From: an uncultured Myxococcales bacterium
GTDB lineage: Bacteria > Myxococcota_A > UBA9042 > DTJE01
NCBI GenBank assembly: GCA_903857665.1
Contig: CAIOFV010000043.1
Coordinates: 1-64,000 of the forward strand
Length of the DNA: 64,000 bases
Reading direction: 5' to 3'
Shown here: positions 23,754-32,401 of the stretch, piece after piece
Layout of the letters: every line of letters starts with the position of its first letter
How positions within the stretch are numbered: position 1 is the stretch's first letter
The notes under the pieces: generated by a model
What the model saw: only the letters and a program-made list of their open reading frames with translations
What the model was told of the DNA's origin: nothing
Database searches by the model: none
Made by a program: the position numbers and the translations under genes

Positions 23754-25707
23754 GGGCGCTCCAGGCGTTTCGCAGGCCGCGGCGGAACCGCCAGCTCATG
23801 TCGGTGTAGCCGCGGAACGTCCGGTAGGTCACCGGCACCTCGGCGATTTCCACGTGTCCCTGGACCAGGAGGCGGGCGATTTCCACCGTGCCCCGGGGCC
23901 TGGGGCCCTGCAGCAACCGGTCCCGCACGCCGTCTGGAATGGCGGAGCGCCGATAGATGCGGAAGCCCGTCAGCGGGTCCGAGAAGATGACCCGGTAGCG
24001 GGCGCTGAAGGCCGCGCTGAGGCACAGCGCCCCCATCCAGCTGACGTAGTAGTGCAAGGGCGATTCGCCGTAGGCGGCCTGCAGCGAATCGAAGAACTGG
24101 TGCCGGCTCTGGCTCCGGGACCCGAAGACCACGCCGAACGAGGATTCCTCAAGAAGGTTGATGTAGGCCAGCACCTCCGCCAACCGGTACTCGCCATCGC
24201 CGGAGATCGTCGCCAGGTACTCCGACGAGCCGGAGCGCAGCCAGTCCAGGAAGACGTCCACCTCCGAGAACAGGACGCCGTGGTCCACGCCCTCGATCTG
24301 CAGCCCCGGCGGGGTTTCGACGGACGGTCGCTCCACGTGGTTGACGATCAGTCTCACCTGCGAAAACGTCGGCAGCCAGGGCACTTCCGTGAATTCCTGC
24401 ACCAGGTAGGACAGGGCCATCGTCCGCTTGTGCAGGTCGATGTACATGTCCAGTGCCTTCGGCCCACGGCGGGCGGCGGCGTCGTGGGCCTGTCGGATGA
24501 CGCGGGACATGATCCGGCCGCTGTGGAGGCCCGGCCGCCCCGGGTTCTCGAAGTTGCCGACCACGACGGCCGCCCCCTTGTACCGCCCGTTGACCAGGCG
24601 CGTGCGATCCAGCGCGACCGCGCTGGCCGACGGCTCCGGACGCTCGTTGACCAGGACGTGGGTCACCAGCCCCGTGTCGTTCCGATCCTCCCCGAGCTGG
24701 CACAATGCGGCATCGACGATGTCGGTGGCCGTGAGCCGCTGGATGTCATGGTCCCGATCCAGGTTCACCACGAAGGCCCGCACGGAGGCCCGACTGGCCC
24801 GGATGGCTTCGGCCACGCCACGGGTCTTGTAGCTGGGCAGCAGGGACGAGAACTGCGTCCCGGGGCCATACAGGATCACGTCGGCTCGCAGCAGCGCATC
24901 CCGGGCCTCGTCGGAAACGTCCACGGGCCGTTCCAGCTTCCGCAGCAACGCACGCTTCCGGGCCAGCGGCAGCCGCCGCAACCGGGCGAGGGTATCGGCG
25001 TCCAGGGCGGCCGGCAGCAGGAACAGGCCCACGATCCGGGCGTCGCTCTGGGGGCTGACGATGCGGGCCTCGCGCTCCAGCAGCTCGCCGTCTTCCTTGA
25101 GGGCGGCGAGGATGCGGTTCTCGCCGCGCGTGACGTTGATGAGGCTGGCCCTGGAATCGACCAGCCGGGCCAGCGCCGCCGTGGTGCGATTGAAGTCCCG
25201 TCCGTGCTGGAGATACGCACCCGCGAAAAGGATGTTTCCCACCGCGCAGTCGGCGTAGTTGAAGACCCGCGAGGTCCCGGCGTCGAAGTGCAGGAACGTC
25301 CGCAGATACTCCACCAGGCAGGTCCTCACGGCCGGGTCCAGGGCGGCGAAAGCCCGGTGCAGGTCGGCCAGGCCGGTCGTCTCGCCCGTCCCCTCGACGA
25401 GGGCCCCCAGGGCCTCGATCGGGGAGGATGCCCCCCCCTGCGGAAAGCGGTAGTCGAGGACGTCCTCCAGCGCGAACTGGCGGGCCGAGTAGAGGTCCAT
25501 CAGGCAGGAAAGGTTCTTGCGGAAATCCGACGGGCCGAGCATGCCGGGAACGTGCTCGCGGATCTCGCCGGTGGACCAGCCGTCGTCGTAGGCGTTGACC
25601 AGCAGGTTCAGTTCGATGGAGGGGTCCCGCACCAGTTCGCGCGCGATGGTGGCGGTGCCTCGACCGCCCGAGAACATCGTGACGACGAGCTGCCTCGGCC
25701 CGTTCAT
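23746..25707 (-). CDS. CofD/YvcK-like domain fused to a glycosyltransferase 2-like domain
   Basis: The protein has 653 residues. Residues 1-405 are CofD/YvcK-like: SGGRGTATIARELV at 13-26, NAYDDGWSTGEIREHVPG at 38-55, PSDFRKNLSCL at 59-69, and YGPGTQFSSLLPSYKTRGV at 280-298. Known relatives bind Fo plus activated phospholactate (CofD) or UDP-sugars (YvcK). Residues about 415-650 look like the second half of a DPM1-type GT2: SGDGEYRLAEVL at 502-513, FGSRSQSRHQFF, SDPLTGFRIYRRSAIPD at 576-592 and EVPVTYRTFRGYTDMSW. The first GT-A half with its PAYNE motif is not evident. It overlaps both neighbours. I know of no described fusion of this kind. Its reaction is unknown. Confidence 0.8.
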   Translation of the reverse strand: MNGPRQLVVTMFSGGRGTATIARELVRDPSIELNLLVNAYDDGWSTGEIREHVPGMLGPSDFRKNLSCLMDLYSARQFALEDVLDYRFPQGGASSPIEALGALVEGTGETTGLADLHRAFAALDPAVRTCLVEYLRTFLHFDAGTSRVFNYADCAVGNILFAGAYLQHGRDFNRTTAALARLVDSRASLINVTRGENRILAALKEDGELLEREARIVSPQSDARIVGLFLLPAALDADTLARLRRLPLARKRALLRKLERPVDVSDEARDALLRADVILYGPGTQFSSLLPSYKTRGVAEAIRASRASVRAFVVNLDRDHDIQRLTATDIVDAALCQLGEDRNDTGLVTHVLVNERPEPSASAVALDRTRLVNGRYKGAAVVVGNFENPGRPGLHSGRIMSRVIRQAHDAAARRGPKALDMYIDLHKRTMALSYLVQEFTEVPWLPTFSQVRLIVNHVERPSVETPPGLQIEGVDHGVLFSEVDVFLDWLRSGSSEYLATISGDGEYRLAEVLAYINLLEESSFGVVFGSRSQSRHQFFDSLQAAYGESPLHYYVSWMGALCLSAAFSARYRVIFSDPLTGFRIYRRSAIPDGVRDRLLQGPRPRGTVEIARLLVQGHVEIAEVPVTYRTFRGYTDMSWRFRRGLRNAWSALG

Positions 25708-26459
25708 GGGGAGACCTCGTCGGCGCCTGGGGCCCGGAGCACGCCCATGCGGAGCATCAGCCTGCGGGAACCCAGGTACGACACGAAGAGGGCGCGATCC
25801 AGGGCGCCGCGAAGGGGGTGCATGCTGCTCCGACCCGCCAGGCGCGGCCTGTGCTCGATTTCGACCTCCTGCAGGCGAACGCCCCGTTCCAGCAGGCGGG
25901 AGGTGATCTCGATGGAGTAGTTCAGGCCTCGGGCCTCCAGGGGCAGTCCGCGCAGCAGGTGCCCGCGCACCAGTTTGAAGGCCGAATTGAAATCGCGGTA
26001 CCGCGTGCCGTGGACGAGGTTGCAGAACTGGCCGCTTCCCCAGGACCCCAGGCGGGCGAACGCGGTGTCGCTCTTCATGGAACGCGCGCCGGTGAACGCC
26101 GCGACGTCCGGGTCGGTCCAGGCGGCTTCCAACCGGTCCAGGTTCTGGATGGGGAACTGGCCGTCAACGTCCAGCAGCAGCACCCAGCCCAGCGTCGTCG
26201 CCCGGATCGCGGAGGCCATCGCCACGGCGGCCCCGCGATTCGAGGGGTGCGTGACCACTCGCAGGGCCGGGAACCTCGACTGGAGCCGCAGCAGGATTTC
26301 GGCCGTGCCGTCGATGCTCCCGTCGTCACAGACGACGACCTCGTAGGAGCCGACGGGGAATCGGCCGGAAAGATAATCGAACCACCCCGTGAGGACGGGT
26401 TCGATGCACTCGTGTTCGTTGTAGGCTGGAGTCGCGACCGAAAGACTCGTCAAGCGCAT
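25704..26459 (-). CDS. Glycosyltransferase family 2 (polyprenyl-phosphate sugar type)
   Basis: The 251-residue GT-A enzyme begins MRLTSLSVATPAYNEHECIE and has VVVCDDGSIDGT, NRGAAVAMA, LLLDVDGQFPIQNLDRL (the DxD-type motif), a GARSMKSD block and RDFNSAFKLVRG, as in dolichyl-phosphate-mannose synthase relatives. No membrane helices are evident. The ATG at 26459 was preferred to a GTG at 26480. It is the first gene of the four-gene operon and overlaps the CofD fusion as ATGA. It probably moves a sugar to undecaprenyl phosphate, which the divergent GT-C membrane protein could use. Confidence 0.87.
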   Translation of the reverse strand: MRLTSLSVATPAYNEHECIEPVLTGWFDYLSGRFPVGSYEVVVCDDGSIDGTAEILLRLQSRFPALRVVTHPSNRGAAVAMASAIRATTLGWVLLLDVDGQFPIQNLDRLEAAWTDPDVAAFTGARSMKSDTAFARLGSWGSGQFCNLVHGTRYRDFNSAFKLVRGHLLRGLPLEARGLNYSIEITSRLLERGVRLQEVEIEHRPRLAGRSSMHPLRGALDRALFVSYLGSRRLMLRMGVLRAPGADEVSP

Positions 26460-26526
26460 GGTCGCGCCCTTCCGTTGCACTCCCCGGACCCGCGGTGAAA
26501 CCGTTCAGGGCTTCTTCCAATGCGTG

Positions 26527-26555
26527 AGTATCCGGTTTGGGCACTACGGGGTCAA
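26527..26555 (-). promoter_or_regulatory. Promoter of the GT2-CofD operon
   Basis: TTGACC (26555-26550), a 17-base spacer and GATACT (26532-26527) lie on the minus strand, 68 bases before the first ATG. Five of six -35 and four of six -10 bases match sigma70. It shares the TTGACC-17-[AG]ATACT form with the promoter at 20688. Confidence 0.55.
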
Positions 26556-26666
26556 GGGTCCGGCCCGGTTGCCCTCCCGCCCACGGCTCGCGGTGACTGC
26601 CGCCCGGCGGCGATGCCCCGGAAGAATTGGATTGACCCCCTTTCCCGAACCTGACAAGGTACTTTC

Positions 26667-28463
26667 ATGCCGTTTCGCGCCGGGGTTTTCGGGACCATGA
26701 TCGGCAATGGGCTTGGACCGGCGCAGTTCGCCCCGGACGGAACGGGCCTGGCCGGGTTGCCACTGATCGGCCCGTCCATCGACCCCTTCACGGCGGCCCT
26801 CCTGGGAGTAATGGTCGCCGCAGCCCTCACCGCACTGATCTCCCTGCCCGCACTGGTTGCCGCGTTCGAGGAGTCGTCCTGGCGGTCGCGGGCGGGAATC
26901 GTGCTGGCATGCCTGGCGGGGCTGGCCGCCCGAAAAGCCCTCGGCACCGGGGGATTCTTCCACGAGAACTTCTATGAAAACGTGTTGATGTCCCGCATCC
27001 ACGACGTGCTGTCGATGCGCGCTCCCGCGGGCCAGGCATACGGCCTCCTGGTGCGCTGGCTCGTCTGGCCCCGGGCGCCCTTCCCTGGCCAGGTGTTCGA
27101 AGCCATGACCCTCCTGGGCGTCGCCACGATCCCCCTCGCGGGCCTGGTGTCCTGGCTCGCCTTCCGGGACGAGGTCGCCGCGGTTGCGACCGCGCTGCTG
27201 CTGGCCTTCAACCCGATCCATGCCCGCCTGTCGATCTCGGAGGACGCCGGGGTCCCGATGCTCTTCCTGCTGCTGTCGGCCAGCGCTTCCCTGCTGCTGG
27301 CGGCCCGCCCTCCCCCATGGCTGAAGGCCCCCCGCTGGGACTGGCTGCCGGCGGTCCTGGTCCTGCATGCCGCCGCCGCCCTGTCGCTGATGGTCCACCT
27401 GCGCACCGAGTACGCGGCCTTCCTGCCCGTTCCCCTCCTCCTGTTGCTGGGGGTTCGCGGCGCGGCTCGCCGCCTGGGGCTGATCCCGGCAACGTATGTC
27501 GCGGCCCTGATCGTTTCGGGGGCGCTCCTGATGCTGCTCCCCGATCTGACCCGGCCCGGGTCGCCGTTCCGCTGGGTGACCGGCGCCCAGCCCTGGATTT
27601 CCGCGCTGACGGAAACCGGCGATTTCCGGGCGCCGGACCGGATTGCCCTGTTGTCGCCCGACATCACGCCGCCGCTGCTCCTGGTGCTCGCCGCGATCGG
27701 CTTCGCCCGCATGGTGATGCGGCGACAGGGCCTCCTCGCCGCGGCGCTCGTCGCCTGCCTGGCGCTCTGCGTCTTCCTGTTCCTGGGCAACACGGGGTTC
27801 CCCAGCAACGCCCGCGTCCAGTTTCCGTACCACATCCTGTGCCTGCTGGCCGCGGGCTTCGGGGCCGGGGGCCTTGCCGGCCTCGCGGGGTCGTCGCGAT
27901 CCGGAGGCGCCCTGCTGGCCGCGGGCGGAGTGGCGATGGTGGTGGCGTCGTATGCCCTGGCCATCGGGCCGCTGGCCGTTCGGGGTTCGCCGACGCTGGA
28001 ATCCGAATGGGTGCGCCAGACGCTGCCGCGCCTGCCGGTCGGCCGACACACGCTGCTGGTGCGACTGGAGCCGCACCTGGACGCGACCCACGTCAACGGG
28101 TCGTTCCCGGACTACCTGCTTCGATACTTCCCGAACCCGCCCCGGGCCCTGGCGATATCCTCCTTCCTCGCCCGCCATCCGACCGAGGCCGAGATGGCCG
28201 ACACCGTGTATTACGGCGGCCTTTCGTGTGCGCTGGCAAAGGACCAGCCGCTGGACCGGCTCGACGATTCCCCGAACCGTTGCCGCGAGCTCGAAGAGGA
28301 GTTCCGGCTGATCCCGATCGCCGCAACCGAGGTGCCCAACATCCCGTACGACACGATCGTGAACTACCCGGACCCCGGCGACGTCCCGGCCTTCCGCATC
28401 GGTTTCTATCGCCTGGAACGGCGGGCAGGCACGCCCCGGCCTGACCTACCGGAAGGGGGCTGA
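26667..28463 (+). CDS. Polytopic membrane protein, GT-C glycosyltransferase-like
   Basis: The 598-residue protein has about 11-12 membrane helices followed by a soluble C-terminal domain of about 150 residues. The loop FFHENFYENVLMSRI and the early LLVRWLVWP/AFPGQVFEA region resemble ArnT/PMT-type enzymes, where acidic loop residues after the first helices bind lipid-linked sugars. LLAFNPIHARLSISEDAGVP is another typical GT-C stretch. The exact family is not recognised. Divergent transcription from the polyprenyl-phosphate GT2 operon (207 bases apart) fits use of the lipid sugar that operon makes. The C-terminal part carries no known motif. Confidence 0.7.
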   Translation: MPFRAGVFGTMIGNGLGPAQFAPDGTGLAGLPLIGPSIDPFTAALLGVMVAAALTALISLPALVAAFEESSWRSRAGIVLACLAGLAARKALGTGGFFHENFYENVLMSRIHDVLSMRAPAGQAYGLLVRWLVWPRAPFPGQVFEAMTLLGVATIPLAGLVSWLAFRDEVAAVATALLLAFNPIHARLSISEDAGVPMLFLLLSASASLLLAARPPPWLKAPRWDWLPAVLVLHAAAALSLMVHLRTEYAAFLPVPLLLLLGVRGAARRLGLIPATYVAALIVSGALLMLLPDLTRPGSPFRWVTGAQPWISALTETGDFRAPDRIALLSPDITPPLLLVLAAIGFARMVMRRQGLLAAALVACLALCVFLFLGNTGFPSNARVQFPYHILCLLAAGFGAGGLAGLAGSSRSGGALLAAGGVAMVVASYALAIGPLAVRGSPTLESEWVRQTLPRLPVGRHTLLVRLEPHLDATHVNGSFPDYLLRYFPNPPRALAISSFLARHPTEAEMADTVYYGGLSCALAKDQPLDRLDDSPNRCRELEEEFRLIPIAATEVPNIPYDTIVNYPDPGDVPAFRIGFYRLERRAGTPRPDLPEGG

Positions 28464-28499
28464 AGGGCCTTTCGCCCCCGGTATGTCCGGGTTCCTGCT

Positions 28500-29882
28500 T
28501 CAGGGAAGCGCGTCGGCGGTGTACGGGACCACCTCGACGGAGGCCACGCCGGGGATCGATTTCAGGTCGTCCACCAGGTCCTTCGCGGTACCGACCACGA
28601 CGATGACCGCCTCGTCGGGGCGGTACTGGCGGTGCAGGGCGGCAGCGACGGCGCCGACGTCCTGGGCCTTCACGCTGGCGATGTACCCGTCCAGGAATCC
28701 CGCCGGGCGGTCGTACAGAAGGTCGGCCAGCACCTCGTCGGCACGCTTGCGCGACGTTTCCACCCGGAACGGGAACTGGTTCGCCAGGTGGTCCCGGGCG
28801 AAGGCGACCTCGTCCTCGGGCAGGCCGTGTGCCGCCGCGTCCCGCAGCATGTCCAGGGCCAGCCGGATGGCCGGCACCGTGTCCTTCGTGTTCGGGAAGA
28901 AGTGCACGACCAGGGTCCCGAAGTCGCGCCCCGCCGTGATCGACGACGCCACTCCGTAGGACCAGCCGCGCACCTCCCGGATTTCGCGGACAAGGCGCGA
29001 CGTGAACGTCCCCCCCATCGCGGTGTTGCCCACCAGCAGCGGGAACAGGTCCGGGTCCCGCCAGGCGATCGACGGATGCCCCAGCGCCACCTGGGTCTGG
29101 GTGCGATCCGGCTTGTCGACGATCAGCACCCGCAAGCCCTTCAAGGCGGGCGGCGTCGGCAACGCGGGCACGTCCCGGGGCCCGTCCGGGATCCCGGCGG
29201 TCAGCGTCCGGGCCAGCGTCTCGGCGCCGGCCCGATCCAGGTCGCCCGCGACCACCACGACCACGTTGCCCTTGCGTACGTGCCCCCGGTAGAACGTTTC
29301 GCAGTCCTTGCGCCGGATCTTCGCGACGGTCGCGGCGTACCCCATGGTGGGCCGGCCCAGCGGATGGCCCCGGTACAGGAACCGGGCGAAGAAGTGCCGG
29401 GCCAGTTCGGCGTCGTCGTCCCGCAGGTTGCGGATGTCCTCCAGGATCAGCGAGCGCTCCTGCCGGAAGGCATCCGCCGGGAACGTCGGGTGCGCCAGCA
29501 CGTCGGCCATGATGGCAGCCCAGCGGTCCAGGTACCGCGGCATCACGTCGCCTGCCACGACGATCGCGTCCTTCTGGGCCTCCGCCTCCACCGTGGCGCC
29601 GAGGTCGTTCACCGAACCCATGATCTTCCGGTACGAACACGTCTTCGTACCGCGCAGCAGCATCGACGCGGTCAGGTTGGCGAGGCCCTCGAGGCCCTCG
29701 GGGTCCTGCAGCGACCCGCTTTCGATCACCACCTCGACCTGGACGATCCCCAGGCCGGGCTGCGCGACATGAATCAACCGGATGCCATCGACCTGTGAAA
29801 CCTGTGCCATCGCCTCTCCGCCGGGGAGCACGGTCCCGAGGACCGCTCCCAGCAACGCCGCCGTGATGCGGGACCGCTGCAC
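28500..29882 (-). CDS. M16-family peptidase-like protein lacking the zinc motif
   Basis: The protein has 460 residues with a Sec signal (ITAALLGAVLGTVLPGG) and two M16 halves (LEGLANLTASMLLRGT; NVVVVVAGDLDRA; GGTFTSRLVREIREVRGWSYGV). Where active M16 members carry HxxEH, this one reads NLTASMLLRG, so zinc binding is lost. The substrate-groove motif RExRGWSYGV is kept. This pattern is typical of the non-catalytic beta partner in two-subunit M16 systems. The GTG at 29882 has only a weak ribosome site. It lies 86 bases after the catalytic M16 gene. Confidence 0.85.
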   Translation of the reverse strand: MQRSRITAALLGAVLGTVLPGGEAMAQVSQVDGIRLIHVAQPGLGIVQVEVVIESGSLQDPEGLEGLANLTASMLLRGTKTCSYRKIMGSVNDLGATVEAEAQKDAIVVAGDVMPRYLDRWAAIMADVLAHPTFPADAFRQERSLILEDIRNLRDDDAELARHFFARFLYRGHPLGRPTMGYAATVAKIRRKDCETFYRGHVRKGNVVVVVAGDLDRAGAETLARTLTAGIPDGPRDVPALPTPPALKGLRVLIVDKPDRTQTQVALGHPSIAWRDPDLFPLLVGNTAMGGTFTSRLVREIREVRGWSYGVASSITAGRDFGTLVVHFFPNTKDTVPAIRLALDMLRDAAAHGLPEDEVAFARDHLANQFPFRVETSRKRADEVLADLLYDRPAGFLDGYIASVKAQDVGAVAAALHRQYRPDEAVIVVVGTAKDLVDDLKSIPGVASVEVVPYTADALP

Positions 29883-29940
29883 CTTGACCTGCCTTGCGTT
29901 GCCTTGCGCCCCGCCCGCTGCCGGGAGCTGGCGATCCCGT

Positions 29941-29969
29941 CCGGCCAGAAGGCCGGTCAGAAGGCCGGC
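29941..29969 (-). repeat. Hairpin and direct repeats between the two M16 genes
   Basis: CCGGCC and GGCCGG (29941-29946 and 29951-29956) form a perfect 6-bp stem around a 4-base loop, and the 12-base unit CAGAAGGCCGGY occurs twice in a row (29946-29957, 29958-29969). The element starts at the stop of the first M16 gene and lies in the 86-base gap before the second. It may stabilise the upstream mRNA or set the ratio of the two proteins. This role is inferred. Confidence 0.45.
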
Positions 29970-31426
29970 TAGGATGCCGGCTTCCCGATCACCAGCACCG
30001 CGCGCTCCCGGGTCAGCAACCGGCCCGCGACGCGGCGCACGTCCGACGCCGTCACGCCCCGCACGCCATCGACGAACGTGAACATCCGCCGGAAGTCCCC
30101 GGCCGTGCGCTCGTAGGCGCCCAGTTGCGTCGCCCGGGCGCCGGCCGTCACCAGGGACCGCAGGAAGGCCGCCTCCAGGTGGTTGCGGGCGCGGTCCAAT
30201 TCGATCTTCGACGGGCCGTTCCGCGCCAGGCGCCCCAGTTCGTCGAACACGATGTCGGCGGCCTGGGAAGCCGACTTGCCCTCGTTCAGGAACACGTCCA
30301 CCACGAACACCCCGTCCAGCGCGAGGGGCTCGGACGCGCCGTCCACGTCGGACGCCAGGGCCTCCCGCTCCACCAGCCGGTCGTGCACCCGCGAGGATTC
30401 GGTGGCGAACAGGACCTCGTTGACCACGTCCAGCGCAAAGGCCTCGGAGGACGCGGCGGGCACGGTTCGCCATCCCATTCGGACACGCTCGGCCGCGATG
30501 GGCAGCGACATCGTGCGCACCTTCGGCCCGCCCGCGGGCTCGGCCTCGGGCGGCGGCGCGTCCCGCGGGACGTCCACGGGCGCCAGGCCGCCGTAGTAGC
30601 GGGCCACCAGCCGCAACACCTCCCGCGGGTCCACGTCGCCGGCCACCACCAGCGTCACGTTCCCGGGCGAGTACCAGGTCCGGTAGAACGTGCGGCAGTC
30701 GGAAAGCGTCAGCGCGTCCAGGTCCGGCAGGTAGCCCAGGGTCGGCCGCCCGTACGGATGCGTCGGGAACAACTCCTCGAACAGCGCCTCCTCGATGGCC
30801 CCGTCCGGATCGTTGTCCACCCGGTACAGGCGTTCGTTCTTGACGACCTCCCGCTCGCTGTCCAGTTGCTCCTGCGTCAGCACCAGGTTCACCAGCCGAT
30901 CCGACTCCAGCCGGATCGCCAGTTCCAGTTCCGATGCCGGCAGGTTTTCGTAGTAGAAGGTCCAGTCCAGCCAGGTCGCCGCGTTCGTCTGGGCTCCCGC
31001 CCGTTCCAGCAGGCGGTCGAACACGGAGTGCGGGTTGTCGCGGGTCCCCTTGAACATCAGGTGCTCGAACAGGTGGGCGATGCCGGTGCGGCCCTTCACC
31101 TCCTGCCGCGAACCCACGCCCAGCCATGTCTGGAACGACGCCACCGGCGCCGACGGGTCGTGCATCACGATCAACGACAGGCCGTTGCCCAGCACGTACC
31201 GCGCGGCGGTCACGTCCCCGCCCCAGTGGACGACGGCGTCCAGCCGGATGCCGCCCGCGGCCGGCACATCGGCGGCGACGTCGCTGGCCAGAGCGTGGAA
31301 GTCGGCAGGGTGGGCATCCTGGGCAAGGGTCCCACAGGCGACGACGGGTATGACCAGAAGGCACCTCCATGCGAAGGCACGAACCCGGCATGCCGGACCC
31401 GCGCCACACGCCGTGTTCGCCGTCAC
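29969..31426 (-). CDS. M16-family zinc metallopeptidase (catalytic subunit), probable lipoprotein
   Basis: The 485-residue protein has a signal with a lipobox-like VVAC (residues about 25-28). The inverted zinc motif HxxEH is present as HLFEHLMFKGT, followed about 75 residues later by the third ligand region REVVKNERLYRVDNDPDGA. The second half has WRTVPAASSEAFALDVVNEV. These enzymes degrade peptides or process proteins in the periplasm. The GTG at 31426 has GGAGGGAGGGGCG before it and overlaps the ArsA-like stop as GTGA. An upstream GTG at 31441 is less likely. Confidence 0.92.
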   Translation of the reverse strand: MTANTACGAGPACRVRAFAWRCLLVIPVVACGTLAQDAHPADFHALASDVAADVPAAGGIRLDAVVHWGGDVTAARYVLGNGLSLIVMHDPSAPVASFQTWLGVGSRQEVKGRTGIAHLFEHLMFKGTRDNPHSVFDRLLERAGAQTNAATWLDWTFYYENLPASELELAIRLESDRLVNLVLTQEQLDSEREVVKNERLYRVDNDPDGAIEEALFEELFPTHPYGRPTLGYLPDLDALTLSDCRTFYRTWYSPGNVTLVVAGDVDPREVLRLVARYYGGLAPVDVPRDAPPPEAEPAGGPKVRTMSLPIAAERVRMGWRTVPAASSEAFALDVVNEVLFATESSRVHDRLVEREALASDVDGASEPLALDGVFVVDVFLNEGKSASQAADIVFDELGRLARNGPSKIELDRARNHLEAAFLRSLVTAGARATQLGAYERTAGDFRRMFTFVDGVRGVTASDVRRVAGRLLTRERAVLVIGKPAS

Positions 31427-32385
31427 CGCCCCTCCCTCCACAGGCGGGCGTCCAGGTGATCGGCCAGGACCTCGATGCGTTCCCGCGGGGACCGTCCTCC
31501 CCCGACGTCCGGAAGCTCGATCAACGGGAGCGGCACGCGGTTCCGCAGGCGCTGGATGTGGACGCGCTGGACCTCGGCCCTATCGGCCATGAACAGCGCG
31601 CCGGACATCACCGCGCAGGCCGCGTCCGTCCGGTGGATCGACCGGGCGGCGAGGCCCAGTTGATCGCGCTGGGCGGGCCGCAGTCCCCGCCCCCGGACCT
31701 GGTTCACCAGCACCGCCCCGAAGGGGAACCCCTGGCCCACCGCGAGGATCTCGTACAACTCCTCGCTTTCAGCCACCGGCATCTCCTCCGGGGTCGTGAC
31801 AATGTGAAACTGCGTGTTGACCCTGTCAAGCAGCAGGGCCCGCAGCCGCCGCGCATCGTCGGCCAGGGGCCCCGAGGAAACGGTGGACGTCACCACCGAC
31901 GGGGCGGTCAACAGGGACACCCCGTGGCCGGTGGCCGGCGCGTCCAGGATCACCGTGTCCAGCGGCCCCACCCCGGGAAGCCCGTCGCTGACCGTGTAGG
32001 CGATCTTCCCGAACACCAGGATCTCGGCAATGCCGGGAATCGCCGGGAGCAGGCGCCGGACCAGCGGGTTTTCGAAGACCACCCGGTACAGCGCCCGGAC
32101 CTTCAGCTTCATCAGGCCGTATTCGCGAAGTGCGTCCTCCCACAGGACGCGATGCGTCCACAGGTTCGGCGCCAAGGGCACCGGCTCGTACCCGCGACCG
32201 ATCACGCCGAACATCCCCGGCACGACCGCGCCGGCCGCCACCTCCACCACCAGGGCCCGGCGGCCGCGACGCGAGGCCACGAGGCCCAGGGAGGCCGCAA
32301 GGGTGCTGCGTCCCACTCCCCCCTTGCCGACCAGCACGACCAGCCGGGGGGGGGTGACGGCGACGGGGCCAGGCGCTCCGGACAT
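31423..32385 (-). CDS. ArsA/Get3-like ATPase with altered P-loop
   Basis: This P-loop ATPase of about 320 residues belongs to the ArsA/Get3 family (SIMIBI class). The deviant Walker A reads VGKGGVGRST. The signature lysine K21 is present, but the normal P-loop lysine is R26. Switch II is TVILDAPATGHGVSLL, typical for ArsA/Get3 (D-x-A-P-T-G-H). Several FVVN/NQV-type strands follow. It has one ATPase unit only and no metal-binding cysteine set. The ATG at 32385 lies 16 bases after the response regulator. A role in targeting membrane or secreted proteins is possible, given the peptidase neighbours, but is inference. Confidence 0.82.
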   Translation of the reverse strand: MSGAPGPVAVTPPRLVVLVGKGGVGRSTLAASLGLVASRRGRRALVVEVAAGAVVPGMFGVIGRGYEPVPLAPNLWTHRVLWEDALREYGLMKLKVRALYRVVFENPLVRRLLPAIPGIAEILVFGKIAYTVSDGLPGVGPLDTVILDAPATGHGVSLLTAPSVVTSTVSSGPLADDARRLRALLLDRVNTQFHIVTTPEEMPVAESEELYEILAVGQGFPFGAVLVNQVRGRGLRPAQRDQLGLAARSIHRTDAACAVMSGALFMADRAEVQRVHIQRLRNRVPLPLIELPDVGGGRSPRERIEVLADHLDARLWREGR

Positions 32386-32401
32386 CGAGGCCTCGCTGCG
32401 C

